Below are positions 1 through 8,624 of a stretch of DNA of 64,000 bases, piece by piece (position 1 is the stretch's first letter; every line of letters starts with the position of its first letter). This DNA comes from XBB1006 sp051877515 (GTDB lineage: Bacteria > Bacillota > Clostridia > Lachnospirales > Lachnospiraceae). The translations under genes and the position numbers were made by a program. The notes beneath the pieces were generated by a model. That model searched no databases, was not told the origin of the DNA, and worked only from the letters and a program-made list of their open reading frames with translations. The stretch spans positions 33,807 through 97,806 of the forward strand of contig JBJEIY010000035.1 in NCBI GenBank assembly GCA_051877515.1, given 5' to 3'.

Positions 1-2
1 TG

Positions 3-1178
3 GATGGTAATGACAAGGTGAAAGTCCTGTTGGCTCAGGCACTGTTCGGAAATCCGGATATCCTGCTTTTAGACGAGCCCACCAACCACCTGGACTTAGA
101 TGCCATCGGATGGCTGGAAGAGTTTCTTATCAACTTCGAAAACACTGTGATCGTAGTATCCCATGACCGCTATTTTTTAAATAAGGTGTGTACCCATACT
201 GCCGATATTGACTACGCCAAGATTCAGTTATATGCGGGAAATTATGATTTCTGGTATGAATCTAGTCAGCTGATGTTAAAACAGATGAAGGAAGCCAACA
301 AGAAGAAGGAAGAAAAGATCAAAGAACTGCAGGAATTTATTTCCCGCTTTTCCGCCAATGCTTCCAAATCCAAGCAGGCAACCTCCCGTAAGAAGGCTTT
401 GGAAAAAATCGAACTGGATGAGATCAAACCGTCTTCCAGAAAATATCCTTATATCGATTTCCGTCCTGCAAGAGAGATCGGAAATGAAGTACTGACTGTA
501 GAAAACATTTCTAAAACCATTGATGGTGTAAAGGTTCTGGACAATGTTTCCTTTATCGTAGGACATGATGATAAGATCGCTTTTGTAGGTGGAAACTCCC
601 TGGCCAAAACCACACTTTTCCAGATCCTGGCAGGGGAAATGGAACCGGATGAAGGAAACTATAAATGGGGAATCACCACTTCCACCTCCTACTTCCCTAA
701 AGATAACACCAAAATCTTTGAGAACAATGACCTGCAGATTGCAGACTGGCTGACCCAGTTCTCAGAGATCAAGGATGCCACCTATGTACGTGGTTTCCTG
801 GGAAGAATGCTATTTGCCGGAGATGATGGTGTGAAACGTATGAAGGTTCTCTCCGGTGGTGAAAAAGTGCGTGTGCTATTGTCCCGCATGATGATCGAGG
901 CTTCCAATGTACTGATCCTGGATGAACCTACGGACCATCTGGATATGGAGTCCATTACCGCTTTAAATAATGGTATGATCAAATTCCCAGGTGTACTGCT
1001 GTTTTCCTCCCGTGACCATCAGGTGGTACAGACTACAGCCAACCGGATCATTGAGTTTCTTCCGGACGGCAGCTTTGTGGATAAGATCACCACATACGAT
1101 GAATATCTGGAAAGCGATGAAATGGCTCGTAAGAGAAGTGTTTATACCAAATCTGAAGACGAAGAAAACGACAATTAA
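3..1178 (+). CDS. ABC-F family ATPase, 5' end cut by the window
   Basis: C-terminal part of a soluble duplicated-ABC protein of the ABC-F family, which act on ribosomes rather than in transport. The in-frame reading is open from base 3, so the true start lies outside the window. The first visible segment ends domain 1: a degenerate signature (DGNDKVKVLLAQ instead of LSGGQ) followed by Walker B LLLDEPTNHLD. An inter-domain linker rich in Lys and Glu follows at about residues 90-150. Domain 2 has a variant Walker A (GGNSLAKTT, with Ala for the usual last Gly), a canonical LSGGEKVRV signature and Walker B LILDEPTDHLD. The non-canonical first signature and Walker A recall the YbiT-like branch. 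Exact role (ribosome rescue, translation factor or resistance) cannot be read here. A terminator follows directly. Confidence 0.88.
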   Translation, partial: DGNDKVKVLLAQALFGNPDILLLDEPTNHLDLDAIGWLEEFLINFENTVIVVSHDRYFLNKVCTHTADIDYAKIQLYAGNYDFWYESSQLMLKQMKEANKKKEEKIKELQEFISRFSANASKSKQATSRKKALEKIELDEIKPSSRKYPYIDFRPAREIGNEVLTVENISKTIDGVKVLDNVSFIVGHDDKIAFVGGNSLAKTTLFQILAGEMEPDEGNYKWGITTSTSYFPKDNTKIFENNDLQIADWLTQFSEIKDATYVRGFLGRMLFAGDDGVKRMKVLSGGEKVRVLLSRMMIEASNVLILDEPTDHLDMESITALNNGMIKFPGVLLFSSRDHQVVQTTANRIIEFLPDGSFVDKITTYDEYLESDEMARKRSVYTKSEDEENDN

Positions 1179-1201
1179 AAAAACGCATCATGTGCATAAA
1201 G

Positions 1202-1228
1202 AAACAGGGCTGCAAGCCCTGTTTTTTT
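1202..1228 (+). terminator. Rho-independent terminator after the ABC-F gene
   Basis: Nine-base stem AAACAGGGC / GCCCTGTTT with a five-base loop, followed by a run of seven T. It separates the ABC-F gene from the convergent minus-strand block that starts at 1234. Confidence 0.85.
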
Positions 1229-1233
1229 GCGGA

Positions 1234-1794
1234 TCAATCATCCTGCCCGCATCCTAATTCCACCACCAGATAATCATGGTGGATCCTTGGAAGAAATTTT
1301 TCAAGAATATCCTGCATACCCAGTCTTAAACTGGAGGTATTGATGCAGGGATGACAGCCAAACCGGTCTGCTGCAAGCAGATCCCTGTCAATCAGCAGCT
1401 GCACATGATTTTCCGCATCATTCATAAGTCCAAGTACGCTCACAGACCCCGGCGTAATGTCCAAGTATTCCTCCATAAACTCTGCCGGAGCAAAAGAAAG
1501 CCTGGGACTGCCTATCTGATGGGAGATTTCTTTGGTCTTGAATTTCTTATCATCCCGGATCATTAAAAGATAAAATCTGGTTTTCTGTGCATTACATAGA
1601 AAAAGATTCTTACAGATTACTGCCGGTGCCAGCACTTTGTCGATCTCGGCACAGGCCTCCATGGTCATGGCTTCCTCATGATCCACCCGGTCATACGCAA
1701 TCCCCAATTCATCCAACAGATCATAGGTGCGGATTTCCTTGTCCAATCTTCCTTCGCAGTTTTTCGGTCGTCCATTTTCCAATTTTAATCCCAT
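1234..1794 (-). CDS. YbaK/ProX-type aminoacyl-tRNA deacylase
   Basis: Protein of 186 aa resembling the stand-alone prolyl-tRNA-synthetase-associated domain (ProX/PrdX). These proteins hydrolyse mischarged tRNA such as Ala-tRNA(Pro). Visible family features are an N-terminal DLLDELGIAYDRVDHEEA segment, the core VICKNLFLCNAQKTRFYLL strand, an SPRLSFAP segment and a C-terminal FGCHPCINTSSLRL strand. The start at 1794 (MGLKLENGR) is chosen because GAGG sits eight bases upstream. The open frame extends further, but only into the preceding yraN gene. It lies 16 bases after yraN and is the last gene of the long minus-strand block. Confidence 0.85.
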   Translation of the reverse strand: MGLKLENGRPKNCEGRLDKEIRTYDLLDELGIAYDRVDHEEAMTMEACAEIDKVLAPAVICKNLFLCNAQKTRFYLLMIRDDKKFKTKEISHQIGSPRLSFAPAEFMEEYLDITPGSVSVLGLMNDAENHVQLLIDRDLLAADRFGCHPCINTSSLRLGMQDILEKFLPRIHHDYLVVELGCGQDD

Positions 1795-1810
1795 ACTCTT
1801 AACCTCTGCT

Positions 1811-2155
1811 CTATAAACAATACTCAAAGGCATCCCGGATGATCTGGTACTGCTGCCCGCGGATAGCCACCACATCAAACCTGCAGTTTCCTTCATAGTG
1901 TTTCCGATAACAATAGTCCCTGGCTGCCCGGCAGATGTGTTGCTGTTTCCGTCCGTTCACCGCTTCCTGGGGAAGAGTCTCTGTATCCTGACGGAATTTT
2001 ACTTCCACAAATACCAGATCCCCACCTTCACGGGCAATGATATCCACTTCCCCGGTCCGGCAACGATAGTTAAACTCCAAAATCTCATAACCGTGTAATT
2101 CCAGCAGTTTACCTGCCAGTTGCTCCTTGGCGGTACCAACCTGCCGTTTATTCAA
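1811..2155 (-). CDS. yraN: YraN/UPF0102 family endonuclease-like protein
   Basis: 114 aa, the usual family length. The core GEVDIIAREGGDLVFVEVKFR is the PD-(D/E)xK-like nuclease motif of UPF0102. Biochemical function is not settled in the literature I know, but the fold suggests nucleic-acid cleavage or binding. It follows the FlhB-tail protein by 12 bases and precedes the ProX-like gene, the position it often takes downstream of rnhB in Firmicutes. Confidence 0.88.
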   Translation of the reverse strand: MNKRQVGTAKEQLAGKLLELHGYEILEFNYRCRTGEVDIIAREGGDLVFVEVKFRQDTETLPQEAVNGRKQQHICRAARDYCYRKHYEGNCRFDVVAIRGQQYQIIRDAFEYCL

Positions 2156-2167
2156 GCTTTTATCCTC

Positions 2168-2458
2168 CTACAGATCCAGTTTTGCCCGGATCTTATCCAT
2201 ATCATTTACAAATACCAGGATCTCTGCCACCACATCATACAGTTCCGGCGGAATGGCTTCTCCAATCTCCAACCGGGACAGAGTATCTGCCAGCTTGCTG
2301 TCCTCATACAAAGGCACGTCTGCTTCTTTTGCTGTTTCAATAATCTTTTCTGCCACTGCACCGGTTCCGGTTGCCAGGATCTTGGGTGCCATATCCCCCT
2401 TCTGATACCCCAGGGCCACAGCGGTTTTGCGTTTTTCCTGTTTTACGGTTTCATTCAT
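2168..2458 (-). CDS. FlhB C-terminal-domain-like protein (YlqH-like)
   Basis: 96 aa with the cytoplasmic tail domain of FlhB/YscU export-switch proteins but none of its membrane part. Family signals are KTAVALGYQKGDMAPKILA, then VAEKIIETAKEADVPLYED and LSRLEIGEAIPPELYDVVAEIL. The autocleavage NPTH motif of true FlhB is absent; the domain starts after it. B. subtilis ylqH has the same stand-alone form and the same position next to a FliK-like gene and rnhB. No flagellar structural gene is in the window, so a flagellar role is only inference. Confidence 0.85.
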   Translation of the reverse strand: MNETVKQEKRKTAVALGYQKGDMAPKILATGTGAVAEKIIETAKEADVPLYEDSKLADTLSRLEIGEAIPPELYDVVAEILVFVNDMDKIRAKLDL

Positions 2459-2461
2459 TTT

Positions 2462-4393
2462 CTACACCTTCACATCAAAAGAATACCGGCTCACCGCTAC
2501 AGGCTGTGCCTGCTGCTGTCCCAATAATTCCTGAACAAACATGGCCTTCTGCTCTGTATCCGGTTTTTCTTTTATCTGCACATTTACCTCATAGCCCTTC
2601 TTTTGGAGTCTGGCAGTAAGAATATCGATATGCTCCATGACCAGTTCCAGGGATTTCTCATCTTCCATCACAAAATTTGTGGCCAGTTTTTTGTTATTTA
2701 ATCTTACGAACACATCCGTGGTACCTAAATGCTCCATTTCCAGATGCAGATGTGCGGACAGTTCCCCATCCCGCTTGCCGGCGCTTTTCCGATTCGTATA
2801 GACATACAGATCTCCGGTGGCATTCTGATTGGTCATGCGCAGGGGTATCTGCACGTAATTATATATATGATTTAATTGATTTAAAAAGCTGATATTACTC
2901 CTGGTATCCGTGATCTGGCGGGTTACCGAACTGTCTTTTTGTCCTGCCTGGGTAAAAATATCCTGCAGTTTCGACATCTGACGGTCAATGCGCTCATACA
3001 GCTTTTCCAGTTTCTGTTTATCTTCTACTTCCTGAGGGGTGATGAACCACTGTTTTCTCACCGCGTTTTGTAACAAGTCCTGAAAATCGCGTTTTCCAAA
3101 CAGCTCCGAAAGTTCTTCCTTGGATACCTTCCCCTGATCGATCCATTCAATAATCCGTTGAAGCTCTCCGGCGGGATCGGCGCCCTTTCGGTTCTCTCCC
3201 CCTGAGATCATGCCCACTGAGGAATCCATCTCCATATGTGCAAAGGAATCTGTACCTACATCTGTGATTGACAGATTCATGCCGGGTGCCTCTTTTCCTG
3301 CGGCTCCGGATGCCTGTGCCATATTCTGCGGATTATCAGATTCCTGCACAGTTTTTCCTGCTACTCCGCCCCCCTGCTCTATCATGGGATCCGGCGAGAC
3401 AACATTTCCGGCGGTTTGTCCTGCGGCTAACGCGGCATCCTGTACCTTTCCTGCTCCTGCTGTTAACTCCGTCATCCGGCCTGCAGTCGTTTCCTGCCCC
3501 GGGTTTCCTGCCGCATCTAATATCTGTTCAGCACTCATTGTCGCATTCTGACCGGCACCTGCCGTTGCTGTAGCATTTTGTCCGGTGTCTGTAGCTGTTG
3601 TGACATTCTGCACGGTACCTGCTGCCAAATCCTGTGCCTGTGCAGCATTTCCCGTCAGTTGCTGTAAGCCGCCGGAAGGATCCTTTTGCACGGTTTGTGC
3701 AGGCAACTCCTCCGAAAACAGGGAAAGGATCTGTTTTGCCACAGACAGTCCCTCTGTCTGGCCGGGCGTCTGCCGGATCAGATCCGGTAAAGCTTTTATG
3801 ACCGTTTCCAGACTTTTTTGCAGTTGACCTTCTCCCCGGTTATAGTGCTCTAACTGTTCGATATTTAATTCGTTGATCGGCAAAGACAGTTTCTGAAGCT
3901 GTGTCAGGGTTGTTACATCCGCAGAAGAAAAGGTATTGGCTGCCCGCACCATACTAAGAACACTTTTCGTATCAATGGGTAACTGCTGGTTCATCATTTC
4001 TTTCACCAGCTCCAGATTCCTTTCTGACACCTGTACTCCTGCCTGTGTCAATGCCCTTAACAAAGTGGGATTCGCAGAGTTATTCTGCGTAACCGCCTTA
4101 AGCTCTATCTGCCCTCCCTGGTTTGATTTCACCTGAAAAAAGGTAGCCAGCCCCTGTGTTAAAGACACCCCCGTATCCAGACGCGCCATAATACTGGAAC
4201 CATTTGCCAGACTGATGGTCACCTTGCCGTTTTCCACATGCAGGATCGTGCCTTCAAATACTTCTCCCTCTTTCAGTCCGGAAAGTGTACTGACCCCACC
4301 GGCATACTCCTCCGTCACCGGCACACTTGCTGCTGCGCTACCGGAAGCGGTGGTTTGCTGATTCAATTGATTAATCATATCCGATATCTGCAT
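2462..4393 (-). CDS. FliK-like hook-length-control domain protein (YlqG-like)
   Basis: 643 aa. The N-terminal 120 residues contain an OB-like segment (EGEVFEGTILHVENGKVTISL). Residues roughly 210-380 are a low-complexity Ala/Gly/Gln/Thr region with degenerate AGxxQNAT units. The C-terminal 110 residues carry the FliK C-terminal signature: LHLEMEHLGTTDVFVRLNNK followed by LELVMEHIDILTARLQKKGYEV. The gene stops three bases before the FlhB-tail gene begins, so the two are probably co-translated, and FliK and FlhB tails interact in flagellar export. Placement beside rnhB matches B. subtilis ylqG. Whether it serves a flagellum or another export process cannot be told here. Confidence 0.8.
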   Translation of the reverse strand: MQISDMINQLNQQTTASGSAAASVPVTEEYAGGVSTLSGLKEGEVFEGTILHVENGKVTISLANGSSIMARLDTGVSLTQGLATFFQVKSNQGGQIELKAVTQNNSANPTLLRALTQAGVQVSERNLELVKEMMNQQLPIDTKSVLSMVRAANTFSSADVTTLTQLQKLSLPINELNIEQLEHYNRGEGQLQKSLETVIKALPDLIRQTPGQTEGLSVAKQILSLFSEELPAQTVQKDPSGGLQQLTGNAAQAQDLAAGTVQNVTTATDTGQNATATAGAGQNATMSAEQILDAAGNPGQETTAGRMTELTAGAGKVQDAALAAGQTAGNVVSPDPMIEQGGGVAGKTVQESDNPQNMAQASGAAGKEAPGMNLSITDVGTDSFAHMEMDSSVGMISGGENRKGADPAGELQRIIEWIDQGKVSKEELSELFGKRDFQDLLQNAVRKQWFITPQEVEDKQKLEKLYERIDRQMSKLQDIFTQAGQKDSSVTRQITDTRSNISFLNQLNHIYNYVQIPLRMTNQNATGDLYVYTNRKSAGKRDGELSAHLHLEMEHLGTTDVFVRLNNKKLATNFVMEDEKSLELVMEHIDILTARLQKKGYEVNVQIKEKPDTEQKAMFVQELLGQQQAQPVAVSRYSFDVKV

Positions 4394-4402
4394 ACTATCT
4401 GG

Positions 4403-5170
4403 TTACTCCACAAAATGTCCAATGAAACTCTTTCTATGAATCGGCGTCGGCCCATATTGCTTCAATGCCTGAATGTGTTGTGCCGAGCCGTATCCCTTAT
4501 TGCTGTCAAAGCCATATTCCGGCATGCTCTTTGCATACTCCTCCATCATATGGTCTCTGGTCACTTTGGCTATAATGCTGGCCGCGCCAATGGAAATACA
4601 CTTCGCATCTCCTTTGATAATGGGGATCTGTCTGATTTCCACCCCCGGGATCGTTACCGCATCATTTAATAATATATCGGGTTTTATTGCAAGATTCTCA
4701 ATAGCCTGCCGCATGGCTTCATAAGTAGCCTGCAAAATATTGATCTCATCGATCCTCTCCGGTCCCACAATACCAATCCCTGTTGCAAGCGCTTTTTCCA
4801 TGATCTCTGCGTACAGTTCTTCTCTCTTTTCGTAAGATAATTTTTTGGAATCATTGATATAAAGGATCCTGCAATCTTTGGGAAGGATAACGGCACCTGC
4901 CACTACCGGTCCTGCCAAAGGACCCCTTCCCACTTCATCAATACCGCAAATAGACGTATATTCACCATACTTCTTCTCGTAGGTACATAAAGCCTCTACC
5001 CTCTGCAGTTCCTGTTCCAGCTTTTGCAGTTTTCTGTGCTCTTTTTCCAGTAAAGCCCGGACTCCTGCCCGGGGATCCTCTTCATAGGTCTGTATAAGAA
5101 AAGGCAGCTGTTTTACCGACGCTGCCTTGAACTCTTCTTTGATCTGCGCTACACTCTTTCTTTCGCTCAT
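4403..5170 (-). CDS. rnhB: Ribonuclease HII
   Basis: 255 aa enzyme that nicks RNA in RNA/DNA hybrids and removes misincorporated ribonucleotides. Active-site block GIDEVGRGPLAGPV lies near residue 78. The other motifs are GDAKCISIGAASIIAKVTRD, GYGSAQHIQAL and the closing HRKSF. About 70 residues precede the catalytic domain and form a helical, charged extension (KLQKLEQELQRVEAL), as in other Firmicutes RnhB. The ATG at 5170 is preferred over an in-frame GTG at 5182: GGAAG lies five bases upstream of the ATG, while the GTG has its purine-rich tract too close. Confidence 0.95.
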   Translation of the reverse strand: MSERKSVAQIKEEFKAASVKQLPFLIQTYEEDPRAGVRALLEKEHRKLQKLEQELQRVEALCTYEKKYGEYTSICGIDEVGRGPLAGPVVAGAVILPKDCRILYINDSKKLSYEKREELYAEIMEKALATGIGIVGPERIDEINILQATYEAMRQAIENLAIKPDILLNDAVTIPGVEIRQIPIIKGDAKCISIGAASIIAKVTRDHMMEEYAKSMPEYGFDSNKGYGSAQHIQALKQYGPTPIHRKSFIGHFVE

Positions 5171-5187
5171 AGTATCTTCCACTTCCC

Positions 5188-5760
5188 TTAATCAGTGATT
5201 TTTCCAAAAGAGGAGAACGGATAAATGCGGAAAATCGCCCTTCCCACAATATCATCCATGGAAATCACACCTACATCCATAAAACGACTGTCTTCACTGG
5301 CGTTCCGGTTATCCCCTAATACAAAATACTCGTTTTCTCCAAGTGTAATAGGCTCTGCTGCCAGTCCCGCATCCCGGATTACCTCTCTTCCGTAGTTTTC
5401 CTCCAGGATCTCACCATCGATCCAGATCTGTCCTTCTTCATCAATCTGAACCGTTTCGCCAGGCAGACCTATGATCCTCTTGATATAATATGTATCTTCT
5501 TCATACTGGTATGGAAATACAATGATATCAAACCTTTCAGGGTCTTTCATCCGGTAGGTGATCTTATCCACGATCAGATTATCTCCATCCTGAAGTGTAT
5601 CCCGCATGGACATCCCCACAACAATGGTACGCTGCCCCACAAAATGAATGATCAGATATGTGATGGCCAGAATACTTAAAATATAAACTACCATATGAAA
5701 GATTTCTTTCATAATGCTTCTATTTTCTTTCTTACTTTCCTGAAACTTTTCTTCACTCAC
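5188..5760 (-). CDS. lepB: Signal peptidase I (downstream copy)
   Basis: 190 aa membrane-anchored serine protease that removes signal peptides from secreted proteins. One N-terminal membrane segment (about residues 20-42, VVYILSILAITYLIIHFVG) is followed by the catalytic Ser in GMSMRDTL and the catalytic Lys in YYIKRIIGLPGE. The conserved GDNRNASEDSR box follows. It starts with GTG at 5760, preceded by GGAG at eight bases. It lies between rbgA and rnhB, and a second lepB sits on the other side of rbgA, so the cluster encodes two paralogues. Confidence 0.95.
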   Translation of the reverse strand: MSEEKFQESKKENRSIMKEIFHMVVYILSILAITYLIIHFVGQRTIVVGMSMRDTLQDGDNLIVDKITYRMKDPERFDIIVFPYQYEEDTYYIKRIIGLPGETVQIDEEGQIWIDGEILEENYGREVIRDAGLAAEPITLGENEYFVLGDNRNASEDSRFMDVGVISMDDIVGRAIFRIYPFSSFGKITD

Positions 5761-5811
5761 TGCTTCTTCTCCGCCTTTCTTATTCAGTCCTCATCGGGCA
5801 GTTATGTCCCT

Positions 5812-6654
5812 TTAAACCGGACTTTCCAAAGTGATCAGCCCAATCACGCCACTTCGAAACTCATCCAACAGCACCGCCGCTGCCTTGGAGTAATCCGGTT
5901 CTCCACCTTTTTTCAAATAATTCCGCGCCGATGCAATGGCCATAAGCATTTCATGGTCTTCACCGGTTTCTTCCACATTATATCGGGCCTTTAAGACTCC
6001 GGGATACTCTTCCCGAAGCAGCCGGATCAGATTTACTGCCAGCTCATCCATGTTCAATATCTCATCTCTGATGGAGCCTATCAACGCAAGTTTCATTCCA
6101 ATGTTCTGATCCTCAAACTTGGGCCACAGGATTCCCGGCGTATCCAGAAGTTCCACCTTCTTGTTCAGCCGGATCCATTGTTTTCCCTTGGTTACTCCCG
6201 GCTTATTACCGGTTTTTGCTGCTGCCTTTCCCGCAAAAGAATTAATAAAAGTAGACTTTCCTACATTGGGTATTCCTACCACCATGGCACGCACGGGACG
6301 ATTCAGGATCCCGCGTCTGCGGTCTCTTTCTATTTTCTCTTTACAGGCCTGCTCTATGGCATTGGTAACCTGTTTCATGTTCTTTTTATTCCGGGCATCC
6401 AGGGTTACCACAAAACATCCTTTTTCTTCAAAATAAGATACCCATTGTGCTGTTTTGTCTCTATCTGCCAGATCCGCTTTATTAAGCAGGATCATCCTGG
6501 ACTTATTTGCCGCCAGTTCATCTATATCCGGATTACGGCTGCTCAAAGGCACCCTGGCATCCAATAGCTCGATCACAAGATCAATAAGCTTCATATCTTC
6601 CTGCATCATGCGACGCGCCTTTGTCATATGTCCGGGATACCACTGATAATTCAT
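5812..6654 (-). CDS. rbgA: Ribosome biogenesis GTPase RbgA (YlqF)
   Basis: 280 aa circularly permuted GTPase needed for late 50S assembly. The G4 motif (LLNKADL) comes before the G1 P-loop (GIPNVGKSTFIN) and G3 (LLDTPG), the order typical of the YlqF/YawG group. The opening NYQWYPGHMTKARR is the family N-terminus. AGGAGA lies five bases before the ATG. Located with rplS, rnhB and lepB, as in Bacillus. Confidence 0.96.
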   Translation of the reverse strand: MNYQWYPGHMTKARRMMQEDMKLIDLVIELLDARVPLSSRNPDIDELAANKSRMILLNKADLADRDKTAQWVSYFEEKGCFVVTLDARNKKNMKQVTNAIEQACKEKIERDRRRGILNRPVRAMVVGIPNVGKSTFINSFAGKAAAKTGNKPGVTKGKQWIRLNKKVELLDTPGILWPKFEDQNIGMKLALIGSIRDEILNMDELAVNLIRLLREEYPGVLKARYNVEETGEDHEMLMAIASARNYLKKGGEPDYSKAAAVLLDEFRSGVIGLITLESPV

Positions 6655-6666
6655 AGCTGTCTCCTA

Positions 6667-7260
6667 TTATTTCACAAATCCAAACTCTGATAAGGGCATG
6701 ATCCGAAACCATGCTTTCCCCACAATGTATTCTTTCTTTACGGGTCCGATATTCGCATATCTGCTGTCTTCACTGTTATTCCGGTTATCGCCCAAAACGA
6801 AAAACTCGTTGGTACCCAGTGTGATCTCTTCCCCGGCAAGACCTGCGTAATCCATGGAAGGGACATTGATCTCTTCTTCAAACATTTTTCCGTTTATGTA
6901 CAATGTTCCGTCAATGATCTGCACTCTGTCCCCGGGAACACCTACAACGCGTTTCAAATAATAATGGGATTTTTCGTTGCCATTGGGTAAAAATACAACC
7001 ACATCATTGGGCTTTGGATCGGAAACCAGATAAGTGATCCTGTTCATCAGGATCTGATCTCCCTCTTCCAGACTGGGTGACATGGAACTTCCGATCATAC
7101 TGGTCCGTTGCCCGATATAATAAACAAAAACAAAAGCGATCACCAGTACAATGGCAATTTCTACCGCCCATGCCAGTATTTCTTTTAAAAGGGGCACATT
7201 TAGTTTTCTCTTCCGGCGTCCAAACTGAAGGCCGCCACCGCTTTTTCTTCTTCTCGCCAT
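6667..7260 (-). CDS. lepB: Signal peptidase I (upstream copy)
   Basis: 197 aa with a basic cytoplasmic N-terminus (MARRRKSGGGLQFGRRKRK), one membrane span at about 30-48, the catalytic Ser region GSSMSPSLEEGD, catalytic Lys in YYLKRVVGVPGD and a GDNRNNSEDSR box. It shares the overall plan of the other lepB at 5188-5760 but differs at many positions, so the duplication is not recent. The rplS terminator lies just upstream, and an extended -10 (TGTTAGAAT, about 7320-7328) could start the lepB-rbgA-lepB-rnhB transcript. Confidence 0.95.
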   Translation of the reverse strand: MARRRKSGGGLQFGRRKRKLNVPLLKEILAWAVEIAIVLVIAFVFVYYIGQRTSMIGSSMSPSLEEGDQILMNRITYLVSDPKPNDVVVFLPNGNEKSHYYLKRVVGVPGDRVQIIDGTLYINGKMFEEEINVPSMDYAGLAGEEITLGTNEFFVLGDNRNNSEDSRYANIGPVKKEYIVGKAWFRIMPLSEFGFVK

Positions 7261-7362
7261 TTGTCTATCCTGTATGCTTTCTTATCCGGGTATGAACTGT
7301 CATCCCATAATTACTCTCTATTCTAACACAGCACTATCAAAAAGGGAACCTTTACTTTTCAT

Positions 7363-7407
7363 GAAAAAAACCTCCAGATGCCCGATCATCTCGTGACACC
7401 TGAAGGT
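7363..7407 (-). terminator. Rho-independent terminator after rplS
   Basis: On the minus strand ACCTTCAGGTG pairs with CATCTGGAGGT (11 pairs including G-U) around a 16-base loop region, followed by seven T. It separates rplS from the lepB-rbgA block. Confidence 0.8.
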
Positions 7408-7435
7408 CAGTTGCATTGTAACTTCGCCGGAAAAA

Positions 7436-7783
7436 CTATTTTACCAGCTCTTTTACCTTAGCGGCTTTACCGATACGCTCTCTTAAGTAGAACAGTTTTG
7501 CTCTTCTTACCTTACCGGCTCTTACTACCTCAATCTTCTCGATAAACGGAGAATGAAGCGGCCAGGTCTTCTCAACACCAACACCGTTGGAGAATTTACG
7601 AACGGTAAAGGTCTCTCTGTTACTTCCGCCCTGTCTCTTTAAAACGGTTCCTTCAAAAACCTGAACTCTTTCACGGTTTCCTTCTTTGATCTTAGCATAT
7701 ACTCTAACGGTATCACCTACTCTGAAATCGGCGATGTCAGATTTTAATTCTGCTTCTTCAATACTTCTGATAATGTCGTTCAT
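7436..7783 (-). CDS. rplS: 50S ribosomal protein L19
   Basis: 115 aa, the standard length. Typical L19 segments are FRVGDTVRVYAKIKEGNRERVQVFEG, RETFTVRKFSNGVGVEKTWPLHSP and the basic C-terminus RRAKLFYLRERIGKAAKVKE. AGGAGG lies seven bases before the ATG. It follows trmD at 112 bases with its own likely promoter and ends in a strong terminator, so it can be expressed independently. Confidence 0.98.
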   Translation of the reverse strand: MNDIIRSIEEAELKSDIADFRVGDTVRVYAKIKEGNRERVQVFEGTVLKRQGGSNRETFTVRKFSNGVGVEKTWPLHSPFIEKIEVVRAGKVRRAKLFYLRERIGKAAKVKELVK

Positions 7784-7859
7784 TGTGCTACCTCCTATTA
7801 TTTTTGATGTTCTTAATATCCTGTCGATAACAGAGGACCATCTCTAATCACACTCGGAT

Positions 7860-7888
7860 ATGATACCATAGCCGATATGAAAATGCAA
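7860..7888 (-). promoter_or_regulatory. Predicted SigA promoter for rplS
   Basis: Minus strand: TTGCAT (7888-7883), 17-base spacer, TATCAT (7865-7860). It would give a leader of about 70 bases before rplS. Confidence 0.55.
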
Positions 7889-7895
7889 GCTTTTT

Positions 7896-8624
7896 TTATT
7901 TTTTTCTGCGTTTCTTATCCACAGACGGAAAATGTTCCAGATATTGCTCATACAAATCCGGCCTGCTTCTTTTGGTCCGTTCTATAGATTGTTCCAGCCT
8001 CCACTCTTCAATCTTCTTGTGATGACCGGACAGGAGAACCTCAGGGACCTTTTTCCCATTCCACTCCTCCGGCCTGGAATACTGGGGATATTCCAGAAGA
8101 TAATGATGAAAGGTTTCCGTTTCTCCGGACTCCTGATTTGTCAATACTCCCGGCACCATCCTGGAAATCGCGTCAATCATCACCATGGCAGGCAGTTCTC
8201 CACCCGTAAGAACATAATCTCCGATGGAAACATAATCTGTTACAATCTCCTCTAACACCCGTTCGTCCACTCCCTCATAGTGGCCGCACAGGAATACCAG
8301 CTCTTCTTCTTTTGCCAGCTCACGCGCCATATCCTGGGAAAAGGTTTCCCCCTGTGGCGTCAGATACACCGTACGGGGCTTTTTATCCATGGATGCCGTT
8401 ATGGATTGGTAGGCATCAAAAATTGGCTGGGCCTGCATCACCATGCCTGCACCGCCGCCATAAGGATAGTCATCCACCTTATTATGCTTATCCAGGGTGA
8501 AATCCCGGATGTTCACCGCATCCACGGAAATAATACCATTTTCTACGGCTCTGCCTATAATACTGGTATTCAGTCCGTTTAAGACCATCTCAGGAAACAG
8601 GGTCAAAATATGATAACGTACCAC
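7896..8624 (-). CDS. trmD: tRNA (guanine-N1)-methyltransferase TrmD
   Basis: 242 aa SPOUT enzyme that methylates G37 of tRNAs reading CNN/GNN codons. Family motifs are YHILTLFPEM at the start, YLTPQGETFSQDMA, LVFLCGHYEGVDERV and the knot region VSIGDYVLTGGELPAMVMIDAISR. The start is the GTG at 8624, preceded by GGAGGA at six bases. This GTG overlaps the rimM stop by one base (TAGTG). The open frame continues 5' but that part is inside rimM. Confidence 0.96.
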   Translation of the reverse strand: MVRYHILTLFPEMVLNGLNTSIIGRAVENGIISVDAVNIRDFTLDKHNKVDDYPYGGGAGMVMQAQPIFDAYQSITASMDKKPRTVYLTPQGETFSQDMARELAKEEELVFLCGHYEGVDERVLEEIVTDYVSIGDYVLTGGELPAMVMIDAISRMVPGVLTNQESGETETFHHYLLEYPQYSRPEEWNGKKVPEVLLSGHHKKIEEWRLEQSIERTKRSRPDLYEQYLEHFPSVDKKRRKK

